Positions 16,243 to 24,666 of a stretch of 50,149 nucleotides of DNA are shown here, one piece after another. Each line of letters begins with the position of its first letter. Positions within the stretch are counted from its first letter, which is position 1. Both the position numbers and the translations under genes were made by a program. Origin of the DNA: Bacillus_CJ salitolerans (GTDB lineage Bacteria > Bacillota > Bacilli > Bacillales > SA4); NCBI RefSeq assembly GCF_042680805.1, contig NZ_JBHUEM010000040.1, forward strand, positions 1 to 50,149, written 5' to 3'. The notes beneath the pieces were generated by a model that ran no database searches, was not told the DNA's origin, and saw only the letters and a program-made list of their open reading frames with translations.

Positions 16243-16986
16243 TTTCTAAAAAATATTTTGTTGCTAAAAATACATTATTACCAAGTGTAATTCCATTAAT
16301 TCATTCCATTTATTCGCTACATAATAAGAGAGATTTTATAGTGGAGGAAGTAATTGATAAGGGGGAGTTTTATGGGTAGTAGACTACATACTGCGTAGCA
16401 AAGAGGATCAACTTCAGATGACTTTGTGAAAGATTTCACTAAAACTATAAGGTCGAGTGTTAGTTTAAGAAGAGTGAGATAACTGAGAGCTATTCATAAA
16501 AATGAGTAAGTAGATTTAATTGAGAAAACATAATTAATCATGAATTTAGCTAAGTATACAATTATAATATAGAATTGGATCTATCTTAAATATAGAAGTA
16601 CCTATAGAAGATTATTACTTCATGCTAAATTTCGAGATTTTACAATTTGGGGAGATAGACTTTAAATTTACTATCTTCCTGTGGTTTAAGGATGAAAATT
16701 TCACTTAAACATTAATCGATATGCAAATCGTTTGCCAAAATAATGATTCCATTTGCTGAGCATGTAGGTGAGTATCTATTATTACTTGGAATTGATGGGG
16801 CATCGAAAGGGAAAGATCATGATAAAAAAAGTCTAGTCCCAATTACTGAAAAAGATAAACGGCTACCATAGTTGTTATATAGAATTCATTTCCGGAGTTA
16901 ATCTTAAGTATTAAACCTCGAATGCCTTAGAGTTTAATAGGTGATATAAAAAAATTAAAATTATCAATCATTGCTCTTGTGATTGG
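16243..16986. other. Non-coding or decayed stretch after the integrase
   Basis: No supported gene. An in-frame stretch at 16743-16871 could encode 42 residues but has no convincing ribosome binding site or recognisable family. AT-rich and with many stops, it looks like erosion between the integrase and the MarR operon. Confidence 0.5.
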
Positions 16987-16998
16987 TACGATATCGTA
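16987..16998. promoter_or_regulatory. Palindromic operator 1 of the MarR-type regulator
   Basis: TACGATATCGTA is a perfect 12-bp palindrome, 42 bases before the marR start. It recurs before the ArsA gene. Confidence 0.7.
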
Positions 16999-17039
16999 GT
17001 ATATTTAAGTTAGAAATTTAAATCTAAAAGGTGTGGGAC

Positions 17040-17522
17040 ATGGAACATTTGGTTGATCTTTTACTTAAAAACGGAATTAAACCCTTCAGCTACTTTCCGA
17101 AAGCAGTTGAGTTAGAAAAAAAAATCTCCCACACAGATTTATCAGCCTTAGTGTTTTTGCTAATGAAAGAACAACTAACTATGTCAGAATTAGCTTCTGA
17201 CCTAGGTGCACCTCTAAGTACGATCACAAGTATGGCCAAACGCCTTGAAAAAAAGGGGTGGATTCAAAGAACAAGCTCACCCAAGGATCAGCGGGTGATT
17301 ATAGTTTATTTAACTGAAGAAGGAAAAATTCTGGCTAGGCAGGCTAATGAAATCATGAATCAGGCATTGAGACGTGTTGAAACTGCCTTAACAGAACAGG
17401 AACTAGAGCAATTTGTGTACCTTGTGTTAAAGGTAGTAAAATCGTTGCAACAGCCTGAGGATGAGTACAACACATCCATTAAAAAGAAGCCTACTATCCG
17501 AAAAATCTCCATTGATGAATAA
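17040..17522 (+). CDS. MarR-family transcriptional regulator
   Basis: A 160-residue winged-helix regulator. The DNA-binding region runs from LTMSELASDLGAPLSTITSMAKRL (helix-turn-helix) to the wing RTSSPKDQRVIIVYLTEEG, which contains the DxR motif of the family. Helices at both ends fit the dimer interface. It sits between copies of the palindrome TACGATATCGTA, so it very likely represses itself and the ArsA operon downstream. The ligand is unknown. ATG 17040 is preferred over GTG 17031. Confidence 0.88.
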   Translation: MEHLVDLLLKNGIKPFSYFPKAVELEKKISHTDLSALVFLLMKEQLTMSELASDLGAPLSTITSMAKRLEKKGWIQRTSSPKDQRVIIVYLTEEGKILARQANEIMNQALRRVETALTEQELEQFVYLVLKVVKSLQQPEDEYNTSIKKKPTIRKISIDE

Positions 17523-17596
17523 TGGTTACCTTCCAAGCATTATATAGGGATGAACAAGTTATTAAAACGTTGTTCATCTTTATTATAAATAAATAG

Positions 17597-17684
17597 TACG
17601 ATGTCGTAGTATAACACCTAGTGAGTTAAGTGAAGTCCAACACTACCCAACTATATTTTTTTAGCTGATTAGTACGATATCGTA
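17597..17684. promoter_or_regulatory. Two further MarR operator copies before the ArsA gene
   Basis: TACGATGTCGTA (17597-17608, one mismatch) and the perfect palindrome TACGATATCGTA (17673-17684) lie in the gap between marR and the ArsA gene. The second ends 34 bases before the ATG, where it would block a promoter. Confidence 0.7.
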
Positions 17685-17718
17685 TTAAAAACATACCCAA
17701 CTATACGAGGTGAAAAAC

Positions 17719-18900
17719 ATGAGGATTATTATTTATACGGGAAAAGGTGGAGTAGGGAAAACAAGTATTGCTGCTGCAACAGCCGTACAATTAGCACAGC
17801 AAGGATTGAGAACGCTTGTGATGAGTACAGATGCAGCACACAGCTTATCTGATGCTTTTGACCAACCATTAAGTGATCAACCTAAAGAGCTTCATGATTG
17901 TTTATGGGGAATTGAGGTTAATAGTTTACGAGAAACAGAACGGAACTGGGGAGCAGTCCAACAATGGTTGAGTGGCATGATGAAATGGGCAGAGCTAGAG
18001 GATATCAGTTCAGAGGAAATCATGATATTTCCAGGTATGGAGGAAATATTTAGTTTGATGCAAATTAAGACTCATGCTCAAAGTGGAAAATATGATGTCA
18101 TTATAGTGGATTGTGCTCCAACTGGTGAAACATTAAGACTCTTAAGCTATCCCAATCTTATGAAATGGTGGCTTGAAAAGATCTTTCCATTTGAGCGACG
18201 TCTCATCAAGGTTGTCCGTCCAGTAAGTAAAGTTGTCATGGGGGGATTGGAGTTACCGAATGATGATGTACTAAACAGTATTGAACGCTTTGTCCGAGAA
18301 TTAGAAGAAATGAATAAAATACTTTTAGATCGCGATGTAACATCTGTCAGAATCGTTTTAAATCCCGAAAAGATGGTCATCGCCGAATCAAGAAGAGCTT
18401 TCACTTACTTGAATTTATTTGGATTTAATACCGATGCCATTCTCGTTAATCGAGTCATTCCAGAGGAAGCAAGAGAAGGCTTTTTAGCAAATTGGCATCA
18501 TATTCATCAGCGCTATGATGAAGAAATTAAGACCTGCTTCGAGCCTCTCCCTATTTTTCGAATTCCTTTAATGCCTTCTGAGGTTTCAGGGAGATTACAC
18601 TTAGAGCAGCTTTCTCAAGTAGGGTTTGGTGACACAGATATGTCCAACATCTTATTCTCAGGCCAAACAGAACAAGTTCGCAAAGAGAATGGTCAATATA
18701 TTTTAGAAATTTCGCTACCCTTCGTGAGTAAGGATGAAATTGAACTTTCGCAAAAAGGTGATGAGCTAATCGTTCAAATTGGATCTTATAAGAGAAAACT
18801 AGTTTTGCCTCGTAGTCTTGTGGGGAGAGCGATTGAAAGTGCTCGCATAACTGAACATGTCTTGAATCTTCATTTTTCAGAGAGTATCAATCAGTTTTAG
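17719..18900 (+). CDS. ArsA/Get3-family ATPase with C-terminal HSP20-like domain
   Basis: A 393-residue protein. The N-terminal part is a deviant-Walker ATPase with TGKGGVGKTSIAA (about 7-19), STDAAHSLSDAF (switch I type) and IIVDCAPTGETLRLL. The C-terminal roughly 80 residues (YILEISLPFVSKDEIELS to the end) form an alpha-crystallin/HSP20-like beta domain, the combination known as ArsA_HSP20. No metal-binding CxxC or Cys triad is seen, so arsenite pumping is doubtful and a chaperone or membrane-protein targeting role is possible. GTG 17710 is an alternative start. Confidence 0.88.
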   Translation: MRIIIYTGKGGVGKTSIAAATAVQLAQQGLRTLVMSTDAAHSLSDAFDQPLSDQPKELHDCLWGIEVNSLRETERNWGAVQQWLSGMMKWAELEDISSEEIMIFPGMEEIFSLMQIKTHAQSGKYDVIIVDCAPTGETLRLLSYPNLMKWWLEKIFPFERRLIKVVRPVSKVVMGGLELPNDDVLNSIERFVRELEEMNKILLDRDVTSVRIVLNPEKMVIAESRRAFTYLNLFGFNTDAILVNRVIPEEAREGFLANWHHIHQRYDEEIKTCFEPLPIFRIPLMPSEVSGRLHLEQLSQVGFGDTDMSNILFSGQTEQVRKENGQYILEISLPFVSKDEIELSQKGDELIVQIGSYKRKLVLPRSLVGRAIESARITEHVLNLHFSESINQF

Positions 18901-18915
18901 GAAGGGGTGAGCAAA

Positions 18916-19161
18916 ATGAAGAGAGGAACGACTTCACATGTTTTTCTGTCCCTATTAGAATCACATGAGCAGTTCTTAAAAAATACGATTCCTAAAGAAT
19001 CACAGATACATTTCAGGAATGCCAATAAAGAGTTACTGATTGGCATCGGTGCTTGGATTGATCATCACATTGTGGAATTGGAACAACGTGCTGAAAAAGA
19101 AACAACCATGGCGCAATCCAACCATCAAGCGGTGAAGAAAATTAAAATATCCGATCAATGA
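18916..19161 (+). CDS. Hypothetical 81-residue protein of the ArsA operon
   Basis: I do not recognise the family. It is a soluble, mostly helical protein with a central hydrophobic helix (ELLIGIGAWIDHHIVELE) and a polar, basic tail. The ribosome binding site is GGGGTGAG. It starts 15 bases after the ArsA gene and ends 9 bases before the next gene, so the three are one operon. The tight packing suggests a partner of the ATPase. Confidence 0.65.
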   Translation: MKRGTTSHVFLSLLESHEQFLKNTIPKESQIHFRNANKELLIGIGAWIDHHIVELEQRAEKETTMAQSNHQAVKKIKISDQ

Positions 19162-19170
19162 GGAGGAAGA

Positions 19171-19524
19171 ATGATGAACTGGAAAAAACGTAGTGGCCTA
19201 TTACTAATGCTAACTTCTGTTATTCATAATCTTATTGGGATTGTTATATTTTGGGAGCCTTTGGTTGATATGTTTCAAGCAGGATTATTTAACTCTGTTG
19301 CTAGTCAGTATGATAGAGCCACTGTCTTTTGGTTTCTATTATCAGGTGCACTGATCTTTATCCTTGGGAATTTTATGCATTGGCTGGAAAATGACTTAAA
19401 CAAAGAAATTCCACCTTTCCTCGGCTGGCATTTATTGTGGTTGTCTATTGTGGGGGCTTTCTTCTTACCAGCATCCGGCTTTTGGCTAGTCATCCCTCAA
19501 GCATTGATCATTATAAAGAGATGA
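19171..19524 (+). CDS. Four-helix membrane protein (DUF6463-like)
   Basis: A 117-residue integral membrane protein with about four hydrophobic helices (about 8-30, 47-66, 78-97, 99-115). The motif FILGNFMHWLEND follows helix 2. It resembles a small family of unknown function, often listed as DUF6463, that is found near MarR or TetR regulators. GGAGG lies 7 bases before the start. Last gene of the MarR-ArsA operon. Confidence 0.7.
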   Translation: MMNWKKRSGLLLMLTSVIHNLIGIVIFWEPLVDMFQAGLFNSVASQYDRATVFWFLLSGALIFILGNFMHWLENDLNKEIPPFLGWHLLWLSIVGAFFLPASGFWLVIPQALIIIKR

Positions 19525-19624
19525 TGAATAATGAAATAACAGTTTATATCGACGAACACTTTACTAATTATTTGAATTTTAGCTGATTATTTAATGTGTT
19601 ACCCATAGTAAAGGGAGGAATAAC

Positions 19625-20539
19625 ATGAAAGCGATTGTATGCAAAAAATCTGGTTCACCGGATGTACTGAATTATGAAGAAATTAATAAACCTAATCCCA
19701 AACCGGATGAAATTTGTGTCAAAGTGTATGCCTCTTCTGTTACAAGAGGAGATGTAATATTACGTAAGATGCCGCGCTTTATTCTATTCCCTATTGGATT
19801 AATGTTTGGATTTAAAGCCATGCACATACCTGGTGTTGAGTTTGCTGGCGAGGTTGAAGATGTTGGAGAAAATGTTAGGGATTTTAAAAAGGGCGATCAA
19901 GTATTTGGCACTGCGACCGGATTAAGATTTGGTGGTAATGCCCAATATATATGTGTTCCGGAAAAATCTAAGACAGGGGTTGTCACCAAAAAGCCTGAGA
20001 ACGTTACTTACTCCGATGCTACTGTCATTCCAGTTGGGGGTATGACAGCAATGTATCTATTACGAAAAGGAAACATAAGAAAAAATCAGAAGATTCTTAT
20101 CTACGGCGCATCGGGGGCGGTAGGTTCATATGCAGTTCAACTTGCTAAGTTTTATGGAGCTAAAATAACGGCTGTATGTAGTACAAATAATTTAGATTTA
20201 GTAAGATCTATAGGAGCAGATGAAGTGATAGATTATACTAAGGAAGTATTTACAGAAAGAAGAACAAATGATTATGATATTATTTTTGATGCTGTAGGAA
20301 AGATATCAAAGTCCCAATGTAAAGATATCTTAGTGAAGAATGGAAGTTATATCTCTGTAAAATCACCCACAAAGGAAAAACTAGAAGACTTGTTGTTCCT
20401 TAAAATGTTGCTAAAGGAAGAGAAACTAAAACCCATTATTGATAGGGAGTATACATTAGAACAGGTTGTAGACGCACACAGATATGTAGAGAGAGGACAC
20501 AAAAAGGGTAATGTTGTTATCACGGTTGAACATAATTAG
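19625..20539 (+). CDS. NAD(P)-dependent alcohol dehydrogenase / quinone oxidoreductase (MDR)
   Basis: A 304-residue zinc-independent medium-chain reductase. The N-terminal catalytic domain includes IPGVEFAGEVEDVGENV and FKKGDQVFG. The Rossmann domain has IYGASGAVGSYAVQLAK (about 158-174) and IGADEVIDYT. No structural-zinc cysteines are seen. The natural substrate cannot be told. It has its own AGGGAGG ribosome binding site 100 bases after the ArsA operon and is probably separate cargo. Confidence 0.88.
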   Translation: MKAIVCKKSGSPDVLNYEEINKPNPKPDEICVKVYASSVTRGDVILRKMPRFILFPIGLMFGFKAMHIPGVEFAGEVEDVGENVRDFKKGDQVFGTATGLRFGGNAQYICVPEKSKTGVVTKKPENVTYSDATVIPVGGMTAMYLLRKGNIRKNQKILIYGASGAVGSYAVQLAKFYGAKITAVCSTNNLDLVRSIGADEVIDYTKEVFTERRTNDYDIIFDAVGKISKSQCKDILVKNGSYISVKSPTKEKLEDLLFLKMLLKEEKLKPIIDREYTLEQVVDAHRYVERGHKKGNVVITVEHN

Positions 20540-20992
20540 AAAGCTGTTTGACAATAGTGTATGGGAAGCAGTAGGTTTGTAGTGAGTTAGTAAATTATTA
20601 AGAAATCTTTTGTCAATAAACATATAAACAATTCTACTTTTAGAGAATAGCAAATCCTAATTATCAACTCCATAATAGGTTGTGAATTCTTCACTACATT
20701 AACAGGAGCAAAATATAGAATTTCAAAGATGAAAAACAACGGAGTCATTTTGCTGCACAGTACAAATATACTATTCAATAAAAAGACATAACCAAGCGGG
20801 TTTAGAATGTTAAATAAGGGAAGAATTCTTGTAATGGTATATCGATATTTTTGAATCAGGATAATTATTTTTCGAAGAGTTTAAGTAGAATGTAGAAGAG
20901 CCTCTGTGAAAGGATACAGTAGAAGGAAAGAGAAAACAACGCGTTATGACAACTGGTTAAGGTTTGTAAAGAAGAAATAAGAGATGGACTTT
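20540..20992. other. Non-coding stretch before the IS remnant
   Basis: About 450 AT-rich bases with many stop codons in all frames. I see no gene, RNA or repeat. Confidence 0.5.
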
Positions 20993-21840
20993 GATGTGAC
21001 CCCTAAAAGTAGAGTTATATATTAAGCAGCTAATTGGCAGGTATGATTACGGTATTCAACCGGACTCATACCTGCTAATTTTTTCTTTATGCGCTTGTTA
21101 TTATAATAACCTATATATTCTTCAATTCTTTGCTTTAAATCTTCAAATGAGCATATTGCCTCACCATAATACATCTCTTGCTTCATCAAACCAAAAAAGT
21201 TCTCAATAGGTGAATTATCTATACAGTTTCCTTTACGGGACATGCTCTGGAATACTTTGTTTTCTTTTAATGTTTTGACCCATTTATTATGTTGATAATG
21301 CCAACCCTGATCAGAATGGATAGTGGTTCTGTACTTTGAATCTTTAACAATTTCAAGAGCTTCCTTGAGTGGTAGGAGAACTAACTCTAAAGTTGGTCGC
21401 GTGCTTACTCCATATGTAAGAATTTCTCCGTTAAACAGATCCATGATTGGATTTAAATAAAGTTTAACACCATCTAAACACTTAAATTCAGTAATATCAG
21501 TTGTTAGTTTCTGATGACATACACTAGTATAAAAACGACGATTAATGAGGTTCTTGGCAATCGTTCCAACAGTCCCCTTGTAAGAACTATATTTTCGTGA
21601 TTTTCGTCCGAATTTTTCTGCCTTAAGCCCGAGTTTTTTCATGATACGTTGTACCTTTTTGTGATTAACTTTATAACCACGCTTTCTCAAATCCAGATAA
21701 ATTCGACGGTAACCATAGTTTCCATTGTTTTCATTAAAGATGACTTGAATAAGCTCTTCGAGTTCTTGGTTTGGATTCTCTTTCTTTATCATTTTAATAT
21801 GATAGTGATAGGTGGATTCAGGAATACCTACTCTCTGTAA
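20993..21840 (-). mobile_element. IS3-family insertion sequence remnant, 5' truncated
   Basis: The downstream end has an inverted-repeat-like terminus (TGTGACCCCTAAAAGTAGAG, 20995-21014). The opposite end is missing: coding sequence continues upstream of the OrfB start as RVGIPESTYHYHIK and stops at 21840, exactly where the element right-end repeat begins. OrfA and the left terminus are lost, so this copy cannot move by itself. Confidence 0.75.
21022..21792 (-). CDS. IS3-family transposase OrfB (IS150-like)
   Basis: A 256-residue DDE integrase-fold transposase. The N-terminal HTH_21-type region (NYGYRRIYLDLRKRGYKVNHKK) is followed by the rve core with the catalytic Asp in TTDITEF, the second in HSDQGWHYQ and the Glu in NSPIENFFGLMK. 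In intact elements OrfB is made by frameshifting from OrfA, which is missing here, so the gene is probably silent. Confidence 0.88.
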   Translation of the reverse strand: MIKKENPNQELEELIQVIFNENNGNYGYRRIYLDLRKRGYKVNHKKVQRIMKKLGLKAEKFGRKSRKYSSYKGTVGTIAKNLINRRFYTSVCHQKLTTDITEFKCLDGVKLYLNPIMDLFNGEILTYGVSTRPTLELVLLPLKEALEIVKDSKYRTTIHSDQGWHYQHNKWVKTLKENKVFQSMSRKGNCIDNSPIENFFGLMKQEMYYGEAICSFEDLKQRIEEYIGYYNNKRIKKKLAGMSPVEYRNHTCQLAA

Positions 21841-21848
21841 AACAGCAT

Positions 21849-22007
21849 GCTAACATTTTGCTAACGCAATCCAGTGAAAAACGGTAAAATTCCGTTAAAG
21901 ATGTTACAGACAGAATTTAGCAAAACCTTGATATAACGCACTTTAAGAACATCCAGTTAAAGATATTACACACTCTCACCTTAGGGGCGGCATGAAGTGA
22001 TAGCCAC
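21849..22007 (+). repeat. Element right-end repeat, copy 1, with degenerate att core
   Basis: About 145 bases (GCTAACATTTTGCTAACGC through GATATTACACACTCTCACC) match 33158-33293 at roughly nine bases in ten by eye. They end in GGGGCGGCATGA, the start of the attachment core, then diverge (AGTGATAGCC). This marks the junction of two tandem elements. Confidence 0.85.
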
Positions 22008-22040
22008 CAAATCCTTAATATATAAGGTTTTTTGGGCGAT

Positions 22041-22112
22041 TTGCTAACAAAATGCTAACATAGTATAAAGAAAATTAAGGCTTCTCATTAGATTAACTTT
22101 TGAGGAGCCTTT
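22041..22112 (-). pseudogene. Integrase 3'-end relic with arm repeats
   Basis: GCTAAC repeats (22043-22060) are followed by a minus-strand stretch (22078-22112) sharing GGCTTCTCATTAG and AACTTTTG with the last codons of the intact integrase at 15019. Only the tail survives. It lies at the same distance from its attachment core as the intact gene does from attL. The rest of 22113-22248 shows nothing. Confidence 0.65.
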
Positions 22113-22248
22113 TAACGTTTATATTTTGAATTGAACAATAACATTTAAATTTTAAATTGGACTATGCCTTTGTTTCATTTTGTCAGTCTATTTTACCTTG
22201 CTTTTTTATTTTTATTCCAATTTATTCAATAACTGTGTTTAAAAATGG

Positions 22249-22286
22249 TACAATTATCCTAAATGATATATATGAGATTTGAGGTG
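22249..22286 (+). promoter_or_regulatory. Predicted promoter and ribosome binding site of the dynamin/HerA operon
   Basis: TGGTACAAT (22246-22254) is an extended -10 element; the -35 is weak (TTCAAT, 22225-22230). GAGGTG (22279-22284) is the ribosome binding site of the first gene. Confidence 0.45.
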
Positions 22287-22291
22287 CTGAG

Positions 22292-22876
22292 ATGAGTAGT
22301 CAAACTAATGATACGATTATTGATTATATAGCTAGTTTAGGAGAATATGCAGCGGATCATGCTGTTAAAATAAACAATATACATAAAAGTTTAATAGAAA
22401 AAATGCACTATTTAGAAGACGACGTAGTTCGAAATGAATTACAGAAATTGGAACATGAGGTTCTGCAACAATTAAGTGAATTAGAAAAATCAATTGGACA
22501 AGTTGGAAAGCATACGAACACAAAACTTTCTTCTGCTGAGGGAAAAATCTTAAATAGTGCCTCCAAACAGATAGAAGAATTAAAGGAAATGAGGAGTCAA
22601 CTATATACTCAGATTGAACAAGTTGAACGAAAAATTTCTAGTTTGAATACTCATTATCATCAAGAAATTGTCCGGAAAATTGATATTAATCAAAAAGCAG
22701 TAATGACAAAACTGGATCAGAATCTTAAGAAGGTTAATCAAGATTTTAATGAGATAAACAATCACTTAGAGGGTCTGAGTAAAAAAGTAAGGTTTGGTAA
22801 TGTTGTTAGTACTTTAGTCTTAGGAGTGTTAGTTGGACTTATTATTTACTTATACTCGACAGGTGTTATTCTGTGA
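22292..22876 (+). CDS. Tail-anchored coiled-coil membrane protein
   Basis: A 194-residue protein of no family I recognise. Residues about 20-165 are long heptad-like helices rich in Glu, Lys, Gln and Leu, predicting a coiled coil. A basic stretch (KKVRFGN) then leads to one hydrophobic helix (about 171-191, VSTLVLGVLVGLIIYLY) and almost no tail, so it should be a C-terminally anchored protein facing the cytosol. It is the first gene of the operon and its stop overlaps the next start (GTGA). A scaffold or membrane adaptor for the GTPases that follow is plausible. Confidence 0.75.
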   Translation: MSSQTNDTIIDYIASLGEYAADHAVKINNIHKSLIEKMHYLEDDVVRNELQKLEHEVLQQLSELEKSIGQVGKHTNTKLSSAEGKILNSASKQIEELKEMRSQLYTQIEQVERKISSLNTHYHQEIVRKIDINQKAVMTKLDQNLKKVNQDFNEINNHLEGLSKKVRFGNVVSTLVLGVLVGLIIYLYSTGVIL

Positions 22877-24666
22877 CGAGATTTATATTTTGTTATGAAG
22901 AGAAAATAGTAGTTAATGAAGGTAACAAAGAAAAAGTATATGAAAATTATTGTTTAAAAAATATCAATAGTCGCTATTATTTTGGAGAAAAGGCCAGTGA
23001 ACTTCACCGTGTGTGGCCTAATTTGATAAGAATGCATTTTAATAAAGCAATTAGACAAGCATCAACATTAGAGGAAAGAAATCAATTAGTAAGAAATTTT
23101 CTTAATCAGAACATCGATGGTACTGATCGCCATGTTTTCATAATGCCTAGAGATATCATTGAGATTATTGAGAACGAACAAAAAGAAATTATAGATGAAT
23201 TTTCTGATCGGGTTCTTTTGCAAGGTTTCGGGATGTTCTACTCAAAAATTACTAAAAATGTTAAAAAGGAGAGCAATACTTATACGATTCATATATACCA
23301 AGGGCTTGAAGGAATCGAGGGAGTATTGTCAGAGGTGAAGCCAGAAGGAGAATTAAAAATAATTTCTGAGATTTATGTTAAGCCATCGAATCAAATTATT
23401 ATCCTGAATAAAGTAATAGAACATCTACATAAACAAGTTCAACAATCAAGTAGTGTTAAGTTGTATATCAAAACTGGAAATGAATTAACGAAAAAATTTC
23501 CTTATCTATCTATTTTGGAACAGAAAAGTGAGGATTTTACTTTCACATTCAATTTAAGTGACTTTAATGACGATACAGGATCATATGAAATGAATGAATT
23601 GCAATACGACCTTAAAATGCTTGCAAATCATTTAATAGAAAGATTACCAAATGAAAAGTATAAAAATTTATTTTCTAGTATTATTTATTCGTTTAATAAA
23701 GTTGCCATAAAGGACCAAGAATTTGTTCTCGAACAATTAAAAAGTGTCATTTTGAAGAATTCGGGAATTACAGACGATGACTTAGAGAAGTTAAGAAATA
23801 TCTTTCTACTGAGGAAGTCTTCAACTTATAAGGTAGGGTTTATCAGTCCATTTTCTTACGGCAAATCATCATTAATTAATGGTCTTCTTGGTAAGTCTCT
23901 ATTAAAGGCTGATATTCGAGCGGAAACTGCTGTTGTAACCCATGTTACATATGCAGATGAATATTCTCTATTCTTTGTAAATAATGAAGAAATAATAGCT
24001 GCTCGTTTTGATACAATTGATCAGTTTAAGAAAGAAGTAGAGAAAATTACAAGTGTCCATACTGCTGATGAAACTTTGCAGCACTTATATTTAACCTTAC
24101 CTTATGATACAAGATATCCCTCAATTGAGTGGATAGATACACCGGGATTGTTTGCTAAACATGAGTATCATAATCAGGTAACTGATAAGGCAATTGAAGG
24201 TTTAGATTTAGTTGTGTACGTGTTTGATCCCACAAAAATTGGAGAAAAGCCTTTTACTAAAAAAATAAAAGAGTACACAGAAATTATTGGAGAAGAAAAT
24301 ACAATATTTGCAATTGGAAAACGAGATTCTGTAGTTGATTCGTTAGATTTAATAGAACAAGAATTAAGGCAACATTTACCGAAAAGTCAGGAAGAAAGAG
24401 ATATTGTTAGTGCCTCTGGGTATTTTGCATTAAGGGCTAGACAGTATAAATCTGGACAGCTTGAGTTAGTGGACCTTCAAAAAGATTATTTAATATATGC
24501 ACTTTATAAAGAAGATTCATACTCGGGGAAACGCTTAGAAGCACATCATATTGATAGGGTGTTAGAAATGAGCAATATTGGTGCTCTAGAAAGAATCATT
24601 TATAAAAAAGTAAGAAAGTGGCTTAAAGAGGAGGGAGTTTATGAAAATAGTATTGTTTTACGATAA
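22873..24666 (+). CDS. Dynamin-like GTPase with long N-terminal region
   Basis: A 597-residue protein whose dynamin-family G domain starts late. The P-loop SPFSYGKSSLING has G330-K331, the switch I region may include RAETAVVTHV, and G3 is WIDTPGLF with D422. The usual G4 NKxD is replaced by GKRD (IFAIGKRDS), which may alter guanine specificity. Residues 1-320 match no domain I know. No transmembrane helix is obvious. GTG start coupled to the previous gene. The G domain resembles that of the third dynamin protein downstream (APFSAGKST), so the two are paralogues and may form a hetero-oligomer. Confidence 0.82.
   Translation: MTRFIFCYEEKIVVNEGNKEKVYENYCLKNINSRYYFGEKASELHRVWPNLIRMHFNKAIRQASTLEERNQLVRNFLNQNIDGTDRHVFIMPRDIIEIIENEQKEIIDEFSDRVLLQGFGMFYSKITKNVKKESNTYTIHIYQGLEGIEGVLSEVKPEGELKIISEIYVKPSNQIIILNKVIEHLHKQVQQSSSVKLYIKTGNELTKKFPYLSILEQKSEDFTFTFNLSDFNDDTGSYEMNELQYDLKMLANHLIERLPNEKYKNLFSSIIYSFNKVAIKDQEFVLEQLKSVILKNSGITDDDLEKLRNIFLLRKSSTYKVGFISPFSYGKSSLINGLLGKSLLKADIRAETAVVTHVTYADEYSLFFVNNEEIIAARFDTIDQFKKEVEKITSVHTADETLQHLYLTLPYDTRYPSIEWIDTPGLFAKHEYHNQVTDKAIEGLDLVVYVFDPTKIGEKPFTKKIKEYTEIIGEENTIFAIGKRDSVVDSLDLIEQELRQHLPKSQEERDIVSASGYFALRARQYKSGQLELVDLQKDYLIYALYKEDSYSGKRLEAHHIDRVLEMSNIGALERIIYKKVRKWLKEEGVYENSIVLR

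Noticed and set aside
16131..16379. 82-codon plus-strand frame opposite the integrase start
   Set aside because: It overlaps the integrase N terminus, has no ribosome binding site and matches no family.
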